From positions 56,964,205-57,028,204 of the forward strand of contig CM055103.1 in the NCBI GenBank assembly GCA_029204225.1: a DNA stretch of 64,000 nucleotides. The letters run 5' to 3'. The position numbers were made by a program, and so were the translations under genes. The DNA comes from Diphasiastrum complanatum. Taxonomy: Eukaryota; Streptophyta; Lycopodiopsida; Lycopodiales; Lycopodiaceae. The first letter of the stretch is position 1. Each line of letters begins with the position of its first letter. Positions 33,540 to 45,028 of the stretch are shown one piece after another. Under the pieces are notes generated by a model. It was not told where the DNA came from. It saw only the letters and a list, made by a program, of their open reading frames with translations, and ran no database searches.

Positions 33540-33900
33540 TTTCACTGGTATGAATGGCCTCTGTTGTTGATCTTCCGATGAATCTTCTTGTGTAGAGAAT
33601 ACAATGCAAAAGGAGGATTGTATCCAAGCAATGGATGGAAGTCTTGGATCTGGAAGTATGTTCTTGAATAATGGTTATGATGCTCTTAAAGAAGATCAAG
33701 AGGTTGATCTTGGTGTGCTTCATCAACCCAAGTGGAAATTGACAATTTGGAGCCAGAAAAAGACATTGAGATGGAACCCAATGTTCAATGCACAAATGAC
33801 CTGTTTTTGTAGGTTATTGAAGACTTAGATAAGGTCAAAGAAATAACAAGAAAGTGTGTCTCTATTATACCTGATTTATCTTCCTTCATGTTTGAGCACC
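33540..33900 (+). pseudogene. Copia-C fragment: connector and RT-less tail
   Basis: Matches 44710-45050 of the larger Copia-C element on the same strand, with shared phrases GATGAATCTTCTTGTGTAGA, ATGGATCTGGAA and TTTTTGTAGGTTATTGAAGAC. It has the same step from integrase connector into non-RT sequence, so the missing RT is a family trait and not a private deletion of one copy. Confidence 0.65.
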
Positions 33901-34189
33901 ATTGACTGATGAAAAAATGTTGCCCTTGGTATAAGCTTTGGTATACTACATAATTGATTTCGATGAATATATGCTTGTCAACACATGGTATTTGATTATA
34001 GTAAGGAAAGCAAAGTTTGTACCTTCTATAACTTGCTTACCATTTTCATCAAAGGCAAGTCTTGATGGCTTTGTCCATTTCTTTTTGACCTTCCTGGGTT
34101 CTGACTTCAAAAGAGATCTCCATCACCTTCATCATCCAAAGATCCATCATCACCATCAAGAATGTTAGAAGCAACATCATTAATATCAA

Positions 34190-34400
34190 TCTTTGGCACA
34201 CATCCTTCATCAAATATAGCATCCTTGCTTATGACGACCTTTCTTGTTGAAGGAATGTATACTTTGAATCTTTACTAAATTTACTATATCCAACAAAAAT
34301 GCCCTTCCTAGATGAAGGATCCTCTTCAGTCCTATCATCAAGTGTGATGTTGTTGTGGAGTTTTTGGGCTTGATAGCTCTCTCTTGATCGCATAACCTAC
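34190..34400 (-). pseudogene. Copia-C integrase C-terminal fragment
   Basis: Minus-strand text DDRTEEDPSSRKGIFVGYS matches the LDDRTKEDPSSRRGIFVGYS segment at 44350-44412. It lies 290 bp from the plus-strand fragment at 33540-33900, an inverted arrangement of two pieces of one family, probably after rearrangement. 33901-34189 holds nothing recognisable. Confidence 0.65.
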
Positions 34401-34604
34401 AGAAAAATATTTGAACCTAATTGAAATATATTGACCTATTGTTGAATTAATTTCCTTAGCATTATTGAATATGACAGGCACATCATCAATTTAGCATTAT
34501 ATAGATGGTAGACAAACAACTCAAGCCACTTTCAAGAGAGGGCATAAAAGACAACCATATCCACTGACCTCACCCTTCTACCCAAGGACCTGACGCCTGA
34601 TTGG

Positions 34605-35258
34605 TGTGAAGAATTGAAAAATATTATCTATGTTAGATATAGGGGTCTTATGTTTTTTTATATCAAGCATCTAGGTGTAGGATGTTGATAGGAACAAATT
34701 TGGCATAGATGGCAAATTATCCATTTCCACTTGTAATGCCACTATTGAGCCAAAATAGAGTAAGAGGCTAAACTCATGCCAATTAGAGTGTAGAAAAGTG
34801 TAATGCTTTTGTTTGATGAATTCCAAGAGGTCCAATAGGATTTAGAGGTGGAACCATGTGAGGTCCAATAAGAATTTGTGCTTGAAAATGGTCCAATAGA
34901 ATTAAGAGGTGGAAAAGTGTGGTCCAATCATAGTTAAGCATAGTGGTAGCTCGTGGATCTACTAGTATCATTGTACTCCTCATTTGGATCTAATTGATTT
35001 TGAAGATTGAGTGGATTTTGAGTGTTATTGGATTTCTAGCTTTCTCTCTCTACCTGAGAGCTCATGATGATTTTCTCTCTCTACTTCCCACACGTGTGAG
35101 TGAGAGTTGGAATTGATTGAATGCATGTAGTAGTGTGTTTTTGCCATAGAATCAAAGATAGATCTTGAATCTCAATCTAGTCTTGATCTTGGTGCATCTA
35201 CACACTTTATGAGATCACAAGTACATGTTGTGGACATTCCACACGTGTGAAATCTACA
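34605..35258 (+). repeat. 5' LTR of Copia-A copy 2
   Basis: 654 bp, TGTGAAGAATTG to GAAATCTACA. Matches the 737-bp LTR at 1282-2018 on the other strand. It carries ACACGTGT at 35091 and 35241. The primer-binding site follows without a gap. Confidence 0.85.
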
Positions 35259-35271
35259 TGGTATCAGAGCC
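35259..35271 (+). promoter_or_regulatory. Primer-binding site, tRNA-iMet type
   Basis: TGGTATCAGAGCC, the canonical plant Copia primer-binding site, directly abutting the LTR end. This fixes both the strand and the LTR boundary of the element. Confidence 0.95.
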
Positions 35272-36012
35272 TACCTAAGGCTACCATGCATTTTGATCCA
35301 TTTAAGTGAAAACTATTCAGCAATCTTGAGCTAGAAATTGTCAAGATCCATTTTCTAGCTATCCTGTCCAATTTGGATCAAAAGAGATCAAAAGGACAAT
35401 GATTGGGTCTGACCTAGTACTGTACAGAATCAGGTACTCAGACACGTGTGAGGAACATCCAATTTCAGTTTGGGAGTTCTCTCTCATGCTTGATCCATTT
35501 ATCTTGCTTGATAGCTTGTTTTGAAGTTATTTTTGTCTAGTTTCTGTTGCAATCAGTTTCATTCCATTTGGTTGAGCCAATCAAAAGTTATAAGCTTTTG
35601 AAGAGGGTTAGGTAGGGCACCTAGACCTGGGTGGACACATTTGGTTTGGTCAAGAGATTGCTTGGTTGATCCAAAATCACAATTGTATGCTTGCCAATCT
35701 CATCTATATGTGATCTAGGCACTGTTTTGAGATCTTAGCCATTTTGTTTCATGCAATATCATTGTATTTGAGTCAAATTTGGTTTCTTAGTGTATTTCAC
35801 ACGTGCTAAGAGTGTTGGATCCTAACTTTGCCTATACTCCATCATTTGATGTGAAATAAATCTTGTTTTAGAGAGATTTGTGTAGCTAGTGAGAATCAAT
35901 TCACAAATTGTTGTAAGATCTTTCATAGGAGGAGATAGTACTCAATTATTGGATCCTATTGAAAGTGTGTAACAACATTTATTGTTCATCATTTGAGTTT
36001 TCTTCACTTCAA

Positions 36013-36416
36013 ATGTCTTCAATGGGTTCATCCTTGTTGGAACCAAGTGAAAGATTGACCACTTCAAATTATTCAATTTGGAAAATGAGGATGGAGTCCA
36101 TCTTGGTCCTTCAAGACATGATGGACATAGTTCTTGGCCTTGAAGAAGAACCACAAGTTCTTCAAGAGGTTCAAAAATACAAAAAGAGAGCTAGGATGGC
36201 TCTCCACTACATTAAGATGAATGTCTCTAATGAGATATTGAGGGAGATAGGTACTTGTACAACAGCCAAAGAAGCTTGAAATTGTCTCAAGACTATCTAT
36301 GAGGCTAAGAATACCTCTAGGCTTCTCACTCTTAGGAATCAAATCTTTCAAAGTAGCCAAAAGAGTGATGAGAGTGCATCTAGTTATGTTTTGAGAGTAA
36401 AAGATATTCTTTCAAG
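36013..36416 (+). pseudogene. Copia-A copy 2 gag, with internal deletion
   Basis: ATG at 36013 (MSSMGSSLLEPSERL) as in copy 1. The frame hits a TGA at 36280 where copy 1 has tryptophan (AKEAWDC), continues in frame to about 36405, then is joined abruptly to protease sequence. Compared with copy 1, the rest of Gag, including the zinc knuckle, is deleted at about 36416. Confidence 0.85.
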
Positions 36417-37704
36417 AAGGACGGCCTATGGTATATTGATACTGGAGCCTCTTCACATATGTGTAGCTCCAAGGACTCTTTCTCTTCTATTGCACCTTAT
36501 GATGGAGTCAAGAAATCAATATACACTGCAAATGATTTTGAATGTCCTATTGAAGGCATAGGGAACATTCTCTTAAAGCTTGCATCCTCTAAAGTTCTTT
36601 CTCTCTCTAAAGTTCTTTATGTACCTAAACTTACTAAGAATCTCATTAGTGTTGGCCAATTGCTTGATAGTGGCCTTGATGTAAAATTCAATGTTGATAC
36701 TTGCACTATTAAGAAGAATGATGAGATACTTGCATTAGGATCTAGATTTGGAGGCATCTATAAACTAGATCCAAATGAGTATGTGAATGCTTGTAATGTT
36801 GCTCTTGTGAACAAGCTCTCTATGGAGGAATTATGGCATAGGAGGTTGGGACATCCCAACTACAAATCCATGCTCTCTATGATCAAAGAGGCCAAAGCTA
36901 TTGGCTTGCAAAAGTCATTCTCCGAGAAGATCAAGCCTTGTGAGGCTTGTGCTATTGCTAAATCTCACAAAAATCCATTTACAAGATCTTCTATCAAAAG
37001 CAAGCATCCTTTGAAGTTAATCCACTCGGATGTGCATTTCTCATCAACTATAAGCAAGGGAGGAGCCACTTGTTTTGTTACTTTCATTGATGATTTCACA
37101 AGATTCACTTGGATATATCTTCTTGCTTCTAAATCTATGGTGTTTGATCATTTCCTTATTTTCAAAGCTTATGTAGAGAAGCAATTCTCATTCAACATTA
37201 AAGCTCTTAGATGTGATGGAGGTGGTGAATATATCTCCAATAAATTTCATGATTTTTGTGAGCTTGAAGGCATCAAAAGAGAGTTTTCTTGTGCCTACTC
37301 TCCATCTCAAAATGGAGTGGCCGAGAGAAAGAATAGATCTCTATGTGAATGTGCAAAATCTATGAGAATTGAGACTTTGCCCAAAGATTTTTTTGGGAAA
37401 AGCCATTAATTGTGCAAATTATCTTTGCAATAGGCTCCCACATATAGCTCATGGAGAAAAGTCACCATATGAAATCTTATATTTGAAGAAGCCTAAGGTT
37501 GATCACCTTAGAGTTTTTGGATGCATATGCTTTGCCCATATTCCCTTGGAAACAAGGAAGAAGGAAGATCCTAGTGCATGCAAAGGAATCATGGTTGGAT
37601 ACTCATCCACCAAGAAGGCCTATAGAGTCTTTGTACTCTCTACTTCTCAAGTTATTAAAAGTAGAGATGTTGTCTTTCATGAAGATCAACATTCATCTTT
37701 TTGA
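36417..37704 (+). pseudogene. Copia-A copy 2 protease and integrase
   Basis: Protease starts YIDTGASSHMCSS (D-T-G active site) at about 36446. Next comes the pre-integrase and integrase HHCC zinc region (LWHRRLGHPNYKSM ... CEACAIAKSHKNPF), the catalytic core (LIHSDVHF, DDFTRFTWIYL, LRCDGGGEYISN, SQNGVAERKN) and, after a one-base frameshift near 37385, the C-terminus (VFGCICFAHIPLETRKKED, GIMVGYSSTKKAYRV). The three catalytic acids appear present, but the frameshift splits the protein. Confidence 0.85.
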
Positions 37705-39276
37705 GAGGCCAAGATCAAGAAGTCTATGGATGCATCACCTATTATTTATTTTGAAGACAATTATGATGTGATGGGGTCAAGAATTGAAGAAGACTCTCCT
37801 CGGATCTTCTCACCAAGAAGATCCATGAAGATAGATCCGAGCCTAAGAGGCTCTCATATGTTGACAAAGACAAACAAGTGGATCTTGATTCCACTAATTA
37901 TGTTTTTTATGTCTCTCATGAAGAGCCAAAGAATGTACAAGAGGCACTCAATACCAAGGAGTGGTATGATGTCATGAACGAAGAGAATGATGCATTGATC
38001 ACCAACAATACCTGGGAGCTTGTGGATCCTCCATCCAACAAGCATGTGATTGGTTGCAAGTGGGTATTTCAGATCAAGTTCAATCATGATGGCACCATCA
38101 ACAAGTATAAATCAAGATTATGTGCAAAAGGATTTGCTCAAATCCATGGCCTTGATTATGAGGAGACCTTTGCACCCGTTGCAAAGATGGTGACAATAAG
38201 AATTCTTATTTCTCTTGCTTGTTTCTTTAAGTGGAAGGTGTTCCAATTAGATGTGTCCAATGCTTTTCTAAATGGTTATCTTGAGGAGGATATCTATATG
38301 GAACAACCTCAAGGATTCATCAAGGATGAGTCCAAAGTGTGCTTGCTCTTCAAAAGTCTTTATGGACACAAGCAAGCACCAAGATCATGGTATTCAAGAC
38401 TTAATTCTTTTCTTATCTCACTAGGATTTACTCTTAGTGACTATGATCCTTCCATGTATCTAAAGTTTGTTGATAGCAATATTGTCATTCTTCTAATTTA
38501 TGTTGATGACATTATTCTTTGTGGAAGTTGTAGCAAGCTAGTTGATGAAACTAAGCTAGCACTTGGATGTGAGTTTCAAATGCAAGATCTATGAGAGATA
38601 CATTACATCCTAGGCCTAGAAATTGATTTTTTATGAAAATCATGTCTTTATATGCCAATCTAGATATGCTCACTCTATGTTGAAAAAACTCCATATGGAA
38701 AATTCTAAGAGCATAGATACTCCAATGGAGCAAATTGTAAAAGATCCTAATAAAGGTCATGAAAGATCCTTTGAGGACATCACACTTTTTAGGAGTCTTG
38801 TAGGCTCCTTGATTTGGCTTACCATTACTAGGCCCAATCTAAGTTTTTGTGTGCACAAATTGAGTCAATTTATGCAAGATCCTAAGATCCATCATTGGAA
38901 GATGGCCAAGAGGATTCTAAGATATGTATCTTCATCTTGTGATTATGGTCTACTTTATAAAAGTGAAGATCTATCCATTGTTCGCTACTCGGATTCGGAC
39001 TTTGCAAGAGACAAGATGGATCGAAAGTGTATTAGTGCATACACTATCTTTCTTGGAGGCAATCTAATATCTTGGCTTTCCAAAAAGCAAGATAATATAT
39101 CTCTCTCTTCATGTGAGGCCGAGTACAAAGCACTCACTACAACTACCAAAGAAGTGCTTTGGATCAAGAGGTTATTAATGGAGCTAAAGTGCATCACGGA
39201 AGATGACCTACCAATGATCAAGTGTGATAACACCTCGGCCCAAGCTCTTGCCAATAATCCCATAAGAATAATTTTT
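37705..39276 (+). pseudogene. Copia-A copy 2 RT and RNase H
   Basis: Connector at 37726-37900, then RT (CKWVFQIKFNHDGTINKYKS, LDVSNAFLNGYLEEDIYM, LIYVDDIILCGS) to a stop at 38592. RNase H resumes from 38623 (MLKKLHMENSKSIDTPME, YSDSDFARDKMDRK, SLSSCEAEYKALTTTTKE, IKCDNTSAQ) and is cut off at 39270, before the conserved HxRxKHI block, by the deletion that also removed most of the 3' LTR. LKQAPR has become HKQAPR. Confidence 0.85.
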
Positions 39277-39280
39277 TAAT

Positions 39281-39456
39281 ACTTCCCACATGTGTGAGTG
39301 AGAGTTGGAAGTGATTGAATGCATGTAGTAGTGTGTTTTTGCCATAGAATCAAAGATAGATCTTGAATCTCAATCTAGTCTTGATCTTGGTGCATCTACA
39401 CACCCTAGGAGATCACAAGTACATGTTGTGGACAGTCCACACGTGTGAAATCTACA
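39281..39456 (+). repeat. 3' LTR fragment of Copia-A copy 2
   Basis: 176 bp matching 35083-35258 with six differences. The upstream 478 bp of this LTR is deleted. Ends GAAATCTACA, then flanking ATTAG. Confidence 0.9.
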
Positions 39457-40216
39457 ATTAGCTGCGTGAGGCCTTTAGAGAAGCCTCGACAAACTACCAG
39501 GAAGTAATAGAGAGAGAGTAGGAATATGCAAGGGGGTGTGATTTACATGTAAGCTATGATAATCATCATTCACATGTTAATTAAAATGTTTGTACGTGCA
39601 ATTTTGTACATGTTTGTTGTATCCCTAATACATTTAGTTCCATTTTGTTCAGTACAAAAAATACAATGCACTGTGGATGCATGGACGACACTTTCGTATG
39701 GAGGACAATCAATGACATCCTTGAAGACAATTCAGCTTTTTCATATTTGATGTCAAATGGTTCAAAGTTATTTGCAATGGTCCCAATGCAACTGTCAGGA
39801 AAGATGAGAGTGGTTATTTTTCCATTGACTCTACCAAGCTTTGGACATAGATCAAAGTGATACATTTGTTACCCTCCCTTAAAATGGCCAAATTACCCCG
39901 CCTGTTGGAATGTTTTCCTATAGGTAGTAAGGTTAGTATTAAGGCTTTATCTAATTTTTTTTGTACCCTGCATAGTTAAATTTTATTGCTATCACATGAA
40001 GCTCAATTCAGCTCTGGTTGGATGTATGCATGGCTGCTCTCACTTCCCAAATTGTTTGTTGAAGGTTCTCAACAATGTGAGCATGTACATTTCTTCTCTA
40101 TCTTCAAGATGTCTATGCTCTTTTGTTGTTAAGCAAAAGATTTTCAATGTACTGCAAAAAGCGCATATTGTGTATAGTAATACCCAAGCAACTTTAACAT
40201 AGATATGGATACTAAC
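39457..40216. other. Between elements, no gene recognised
   Basis: About 760 bp between two Copia elements. ORFs at 39556-39860 and 39996-40202 have no recognisable domain. Confidence 0.5.
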
Positions 40217-40666
40217 TGTGAGAGATTTCAACAAGTTTAGTCTAGTTTAGTCATATTTTGGTAAATTGTCAATTGAGGCCAAAACTCATTTTAGACTTAG
40301 AGATAAACTTTTTGAGGTTATATTAGTTTAAAATAAATTCACACTTTTTGAAAGTGTGGGAAAGTTGGTAGTTGAGTTTGATAGAGATTCAAATTTGAAC
40401 TTTGGGTACATTGAATCTAGACCCAAAATAGTAGGGTTTTTCATATTGGAGGGAAAGCCAAGTGGCAAAGTAGGGTTTGGACTTGATATATATTGTTGTA
40501 ACTCATGAAGAAATGAATATTCTCTCTTCTCTCTCTCATTTCATCATTATACATGGTTCCCTTTGGGTTCTACTACTCATTGGTGCACTCTCATGATGTT
40601 ATCTTGCAATTCTATGTGTAGAATGATCATTTACTGTTATTTTTGGTTCCACACGTGTGAAATACA
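40217..40666 (+). repeat. 5' LTR of Copia-C
   Basis: Starts TGTGAGAGATTTCAAC, matching TGTGAAAGGTTTCAAC at 45606. The end is placed after ACACGTGTGAAATACA, by analogy with Copia-A. The following bases (GGGTATTG) would be a degenerate primer-binding site. TATATATTG at about 40484 is a TATA-like site. Confidence 0.65.
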
Positions 40667-41461
40667 ATAGGGTATTGTAATTGTACAAAAAGCAAATATA
40701 TTTTATGTTTTGGCTCATGGTTGATCAGTATATCTTAGACTTTGCATCTCATTTTGTATGTAGATGTTGATTTTTCTACCTTGGCAGGATTGTTGGTTTG
40801 CTCTCTTTGTAACCAAAGATCAGGGAGATGGATTAGATCTTGAATGATCTGAAATCCTTCACATATTATCAAAGCTTGTGTTTCAGGTTACGAACAAGTC
40901 AATCAGGTCTATCAATGATTTGGTGAAGGTATCAAGGCTAGATCATGCTAGATTGGATTCTACATCAATCAAGTTTGGTGCTTATGTAGATTGGATCTTT
41001 TGTAGGTCATAACCCTAAAAGGGTTTGAATACTTGATCAATTCTGGTTTTTTATCTCACACACTAGAAATGAGAAACTTTTGATGCATTAGGAAAGCCTA
41101 AGTGGTGGCTAATAGATTGCATATCAAGTTTATAGAAATTGCATGTAGAATTTGAGATATTCAATTTTTTGTGATTTTGTCAAAACCCTAATTTTGATTG
41201 GATCTCTAGTTTTTGAGATTACTGAACTTCATTTCAATGTGTTTCAATATTAGAAAGTGGCAAGAATCATTAGATTGAGGATAGATCAGAGGTTGATCAA
41301 GATTTCACTATTCTATGTGTTGATTTTCTAGCTAGAAGTGTTAGAAGAGATTTGAGAGATTCCATATCTTTGTGATTTATTCTTGAGATCATTTGTTGAC
41401 ATTCAAGAGAGCACTTTGTGCATTGGAACAGGTTGAAAGAAGAAGATCTGGTCATTGCAAC

Positions 41462-42454
41462 ATGGCTACAAGTGGTGGATTCATGTTGGAAGACAATGAT
41501 AGGCTTACCTCAATCGACTATTCTACTTGGAAGGTGAGGATGGAGTCCTTATTGGAGATGAATGAGTTGAGGGAGATTGTTGCAGGTGTGGAGGAGAGAC
41601 CTCAAGCACCTCAAGATAAAGTGAGGTATGACAAGAGAGCAAAGAAAGCTCTACACATGATTAAGATGAATGTTACCAATGAACTTCTCAAGGATATTGG
41701 TAAGTGCACATCATCTTTGGAGGCTTGGGAAGCTTTGAAGAAGCTTTATGAATCCAAGTCTACATCAAGGGTGATTACTCTTAGGAGGCAAATCTTTCAA
41801 AGTTTGCAAAAGAAGGTTCAAGTTATATTTAATGGCTTGTTGGATGATCATGCTAATCTTTTTAAAAAAATTTCAATTGAAAAGACTTTGCCAAGTATTG
41901 TGGATTTGCAAGAGATCTTGGTGAATGAGGTGTATAGGGTTCAATCAAGAGGAGGTAAATCGACATCGACATCTCATTATGAAGAGGAGGCTATGTTCAT
42001 CAAAGACAAGTTCAAGGGCAAAGGTAAAGGCAAGTGGTCAAAAGGACAAGATCAAGGTGAGACTTCCTCTTTTGGCAAAAAAAAATATAAGTCTAAGTTG
42101 AAATGCTTTTATTGTGGAATCAAATGGCATTTTGCAAATGAATGTTTGAAGAAGCAAAGAGATGAAGGTAGCAAGAAAATCAACTTTACTACTAATGATG
42201 AGATCTGTGATTGTGATTATCTTTTGATGTGTTCTTCAAGTCCAATATCAAGTGAAGGTGAAAAAGATTCATGGTGGATTGTTAGTCGAGCTAGTTCACA
42301 CATGACTAGTCACAAGGAGTTCTTTACTTATTTGGTCACTTATGATGGAGCCAATGGTGGTAAGTGTATTATCGATTGTATCAGTTCAATTTCTATTTGT
42401 CTTTCTACTAATAGGAAAGCAAGATTTGATGGTGTTCTTTATATTCCTTCATAG
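41462..42454 (+). pseudogene. Copia-C gag and protease
   Basis: ATG at 41462 (MATSGGFMLEDNDRL) is preferred over earlier in-frame triplets because Gag similarity starts here. One open frame holds the Gag core (YSTWKVRMESLLEMN, LYESKSTSRVITLRRQIFQS), a basic linker (KFKGKGKGKWSKGQDQG), a zinc knuckle with the normal Gly changed to Trp (CFYCGIKWHFANEC), and the protease start WWIVSRASSHM. The catalytic D-S-G is V-S-R, so protease is inactive. About 75 residues of Gag are shortened relative to typical copia. The frame ends at 42454 where LKNLLSVGQ-type text follows out of frame. Confidence 0.8.
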
Positions 42455-42779
42455 TGACTTTCAAAGAATTTGTTAAGTGTTGGTCAAATGATAGAGAAAT
42501 GATACATGGTAAAGTTTGGTGGTAATGGTTGTTTCATTACAAAGGAAGAAATCTTGGTTGCTAGGGGCAATAGAAAAGGTAGACTTTTCAAGCTTGATGC
42601 TTTTGTTATGGCTAACAAAAAGGATGCAATGGAAAAGGAGAATTGGTATCAATTTTCCAAAGGTACCTTTTAGCATCAATAAGATTGGTGGATCTTATGC
42701 AAAGTCTAAAAAGCTTCCTTACGCTAGATCTAGGTCAAGATCTAATATGCTTTTTGGAGATATTCCTCTTTGTGCTAGC

Positions 42780-43070
42780 TTGGCTAGTTATTGTTGGGAG
42801 TCGTGCGTTGCTCCAATACGACTGATGAGAATCGTGAGAAGAAAATTCACAAAACATTTGCGACTCTCTTTCGAGATTCGGATGGAGTTCAGATGCTTTC
42901 GCTGGGCACTGCCAGCTGAAACACAGAATGAAAATATAACGAGACTTATCCGTCTCCTTTACAAGTATATTCACAAAACCTTCTTCTTGATCCTCATCTG
43001 GTTGATCAGCAAGCAATATTCCTTGAACTTTGAATTGCGAGTCTCCTCTGCTAGGCTTAGGAAAATTTAA
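42780..43070 (-). other. Less AT-rich foreign-looking segment inside Copia-C
   Basis: This part is visibly richer in G+C than the flanking element and breaks its reading frame. The minus strand is open across it and reads PSRGDSQFKVQG, DQPDEDQEEGFVNIL and WQCPAKASELHPNLERES, with a splice-acceptor-like TGTGTTTCAG in the middle. This looks like a captured piece of another gene with an intron boundary, but I do not recognise the source. Confidence 0.4.
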
Positions 43071-44098
43071 AATGCTATTTCAAGAAAATACTGAAAACTT
43101 TAATAAAACAAGCCATCTTTGAAAAAAAAATTTAAAAAACAAAACTATAAATTCAACATATTTTTTTACTAAAACATCTCAAAAGGATCACTTTTCTAAG
43201 ACATCTCTTATTAATGGTGCTTGATATGAAGATTGCAATAGTTGATACTTTGGGAATCTTTAGATCCATATGCTTTGTCAATTTTCCTTTGCATGTAAGA
43301 AATAAGGAGGATCTAATCTCAATCAAGAGGATGATGGTAGGATTCTCAAATCTACCGAAAATACAAGTGTGTGATAGAGATTTGCACAGGCTTGAGGAGG
43401 AGTCTTCTCAATACAGGGTTCCAAGGAGATCTTCATCCTAAGTGCCTGAAAGATAAAGTGTCTTCTACATTCTTAGACCTTTACCAAATTGTTTCATATT
43501 GGTGTTACTGGATGCCAATTCAATCCAATATCTTTGGATAACCCGCCTTTACCTGTGATATTCAATTTTGAATATTACACCCTTCACCTCTTCCATTTCC
43601 CATTGTACACGTATCATCCAAAAGAGGAGATTTATCTCTCTCTTGGGAAACGATAAACCTTTTATATTACATATTTTACAGATTTTGTGAAATTCTTTAA
43701 CGACTAGGCTACCACATAATTTGGTGTCATCGCCGAAGAGACAAATTTTGTTGTGTGTGATTTTTAAGTGTACCAAGTCTACGAATATTGTTCATGTAAT
43801 GCATGCCAAAAGATCAACTGCACATAGCCATTGAACAAAAATGTTTAGAATGGGAACAACAATTATAAGCCTATAGGAAAGCACATGATTTGTATCTCTA
43901 AAGTTTACAAAACTCACCTATAAGGGCCAGATTAAGTCCCCAAGTGTTCAATAATCTTTATAAGGCTTCCGTATCATTTGTAAATTCCTTTGAGAAAAAG
44001 CTCTATAACTCACCGAATCCTTCTGAATCTTCATCTTTAGATATAGTTCTGAACAAGAGTCTGAATATGACCCTAATCCACCATCTGAAACAACACCA
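43071..44098 (+). pseudogene. Decayed Copia filler, mixed origin
   Basis: Mostly unrecognisable. 43214-43441 keeps integrase C-terminal-like text (FVNFPLHVRNKED, MMVGFSNLPK). 43940-44098 resembles the acidic connector of another Copia lineage (SEYDPNPPSETTPRTP in one frame) and is fused at 44098 to the Copia-C integrase at the sequence CCCCACAACAAAATGG. Confidence 0.45.
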
Positions 44099-44953
44099 AG
44101 GACCCCACAACAAAATGGAGTGGCCGAGAGGAAGAATAGGACTTTATGTGAAAGTGCCAAAGCCATGAGGTTAAGTGCTAATCTTGGTAAGCCATATTGG
44201 GATCAAGCATTGTTGTGTGCTAATTTCTTGTGCAATAGGTGGTCGAGTGCTATTTTGGATGGAAGGACACCTTTTGAGATGCTATTCAAGAGGAGACCGA
44301 GTGTCAACTTTCTAAGAACCTTTGGATGCACATGCTATGTCAACATTACTCTTGATGATAGGACCAAGGAGGATCCATCTTCAAGAAGAGGTATTTTTGT
44401 TGGATATAGTGAGGTGAGTAAAGCCTACAAGGTTTACATTCCTTCTACTAACAAAGTGATTGTTGGTAGAGATGTCATTTTTTATGAAGGGAACATTCCA
44501 AAGGTGTCTTCAAGCATGATTGATGGTAGAGTGGATGGATCTAACATTCGTGATGTTTATGAGAAGGATCTTACTTTGGATGGTGGTAATGATGGACCTT
44601 CATCAAGTCCAAATCCAAGGAGAACATCAAGGGAAAGACAAATGCCTTCAAGGCTCACATATGATGAGAAGGGTAAGCAACTGGAAGTGACTCATTTTGT
44701 TTTTCTCACATCTTTTGGTGAATCTTCTTGTGTAGATGGTGCTATGCAAGTGGATGGATGTATTCATGATTTTATAGCAAGTAATGGATCTGGAAAAGAA
44801 ATTTTGCTCAATGACTTTTATGGTCAAGTTGGTGATCAAGAGATTGATCTCAAAAAGCTTCAACAACATGAAAGGAAAGATGGCAAATTGGAACTAGTCA
44901 AGAGCATCAAAGGAGAGTCAATTGGCAACGATGTTATGGATATGTTTTTGTAG
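44099..44953 (+). pseudogene. Copia-C integrase C-terminus and connector
   Basis: Begins at QQNGVAERKNRTLCESAKAM, holding the last catalytic Glu, then FGCTCYVNITLDDRTKED, RRGIFVGYSEVSKAYKVY, the acidic/Ser-rich connector and RLTYDEKGKQLEVTHFVF. Where Copia polyproteins then enter RT, this frame instead continues with unrelated text (SSCVDGAMQVDGCIHD, VGDQEIDLKKLQQHERKDGK) and stops at 44953. The same text occurs at 33540-33830. The integrase core upstream is missing. Confidence 0.75.
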
Positions 44954-45028
44954 GTTATTGAAGACTCAAGTAAGGTCAAAGGATCAGCAAGAAAGTGTTG
45001 TTCAAGTCTACTTTACTTTTTTTGTCTC

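Larger units (their letters stand above)
34605..39456 (+). mobile_element. Copia-A copy 2, nearly complete but decayed
   Basis: LTR retrotransposon with 5' LTR 34605-35258, primer-binding site 35259-35271, gag from 36013, protease-integrase, RT-RNase H, and a truncated 3' LTR 39281-39456. ATTGG before the element (34600-34604) and ATTAG after it (39457-39461) fit a 5-bp target-site duplication with one later change. Over the 176 bp present in both LTRs I count six differences (about 3.4%), so it is not very recent. Internal deletions and frameshifts prevent self-movement. Confidence 0.85.
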
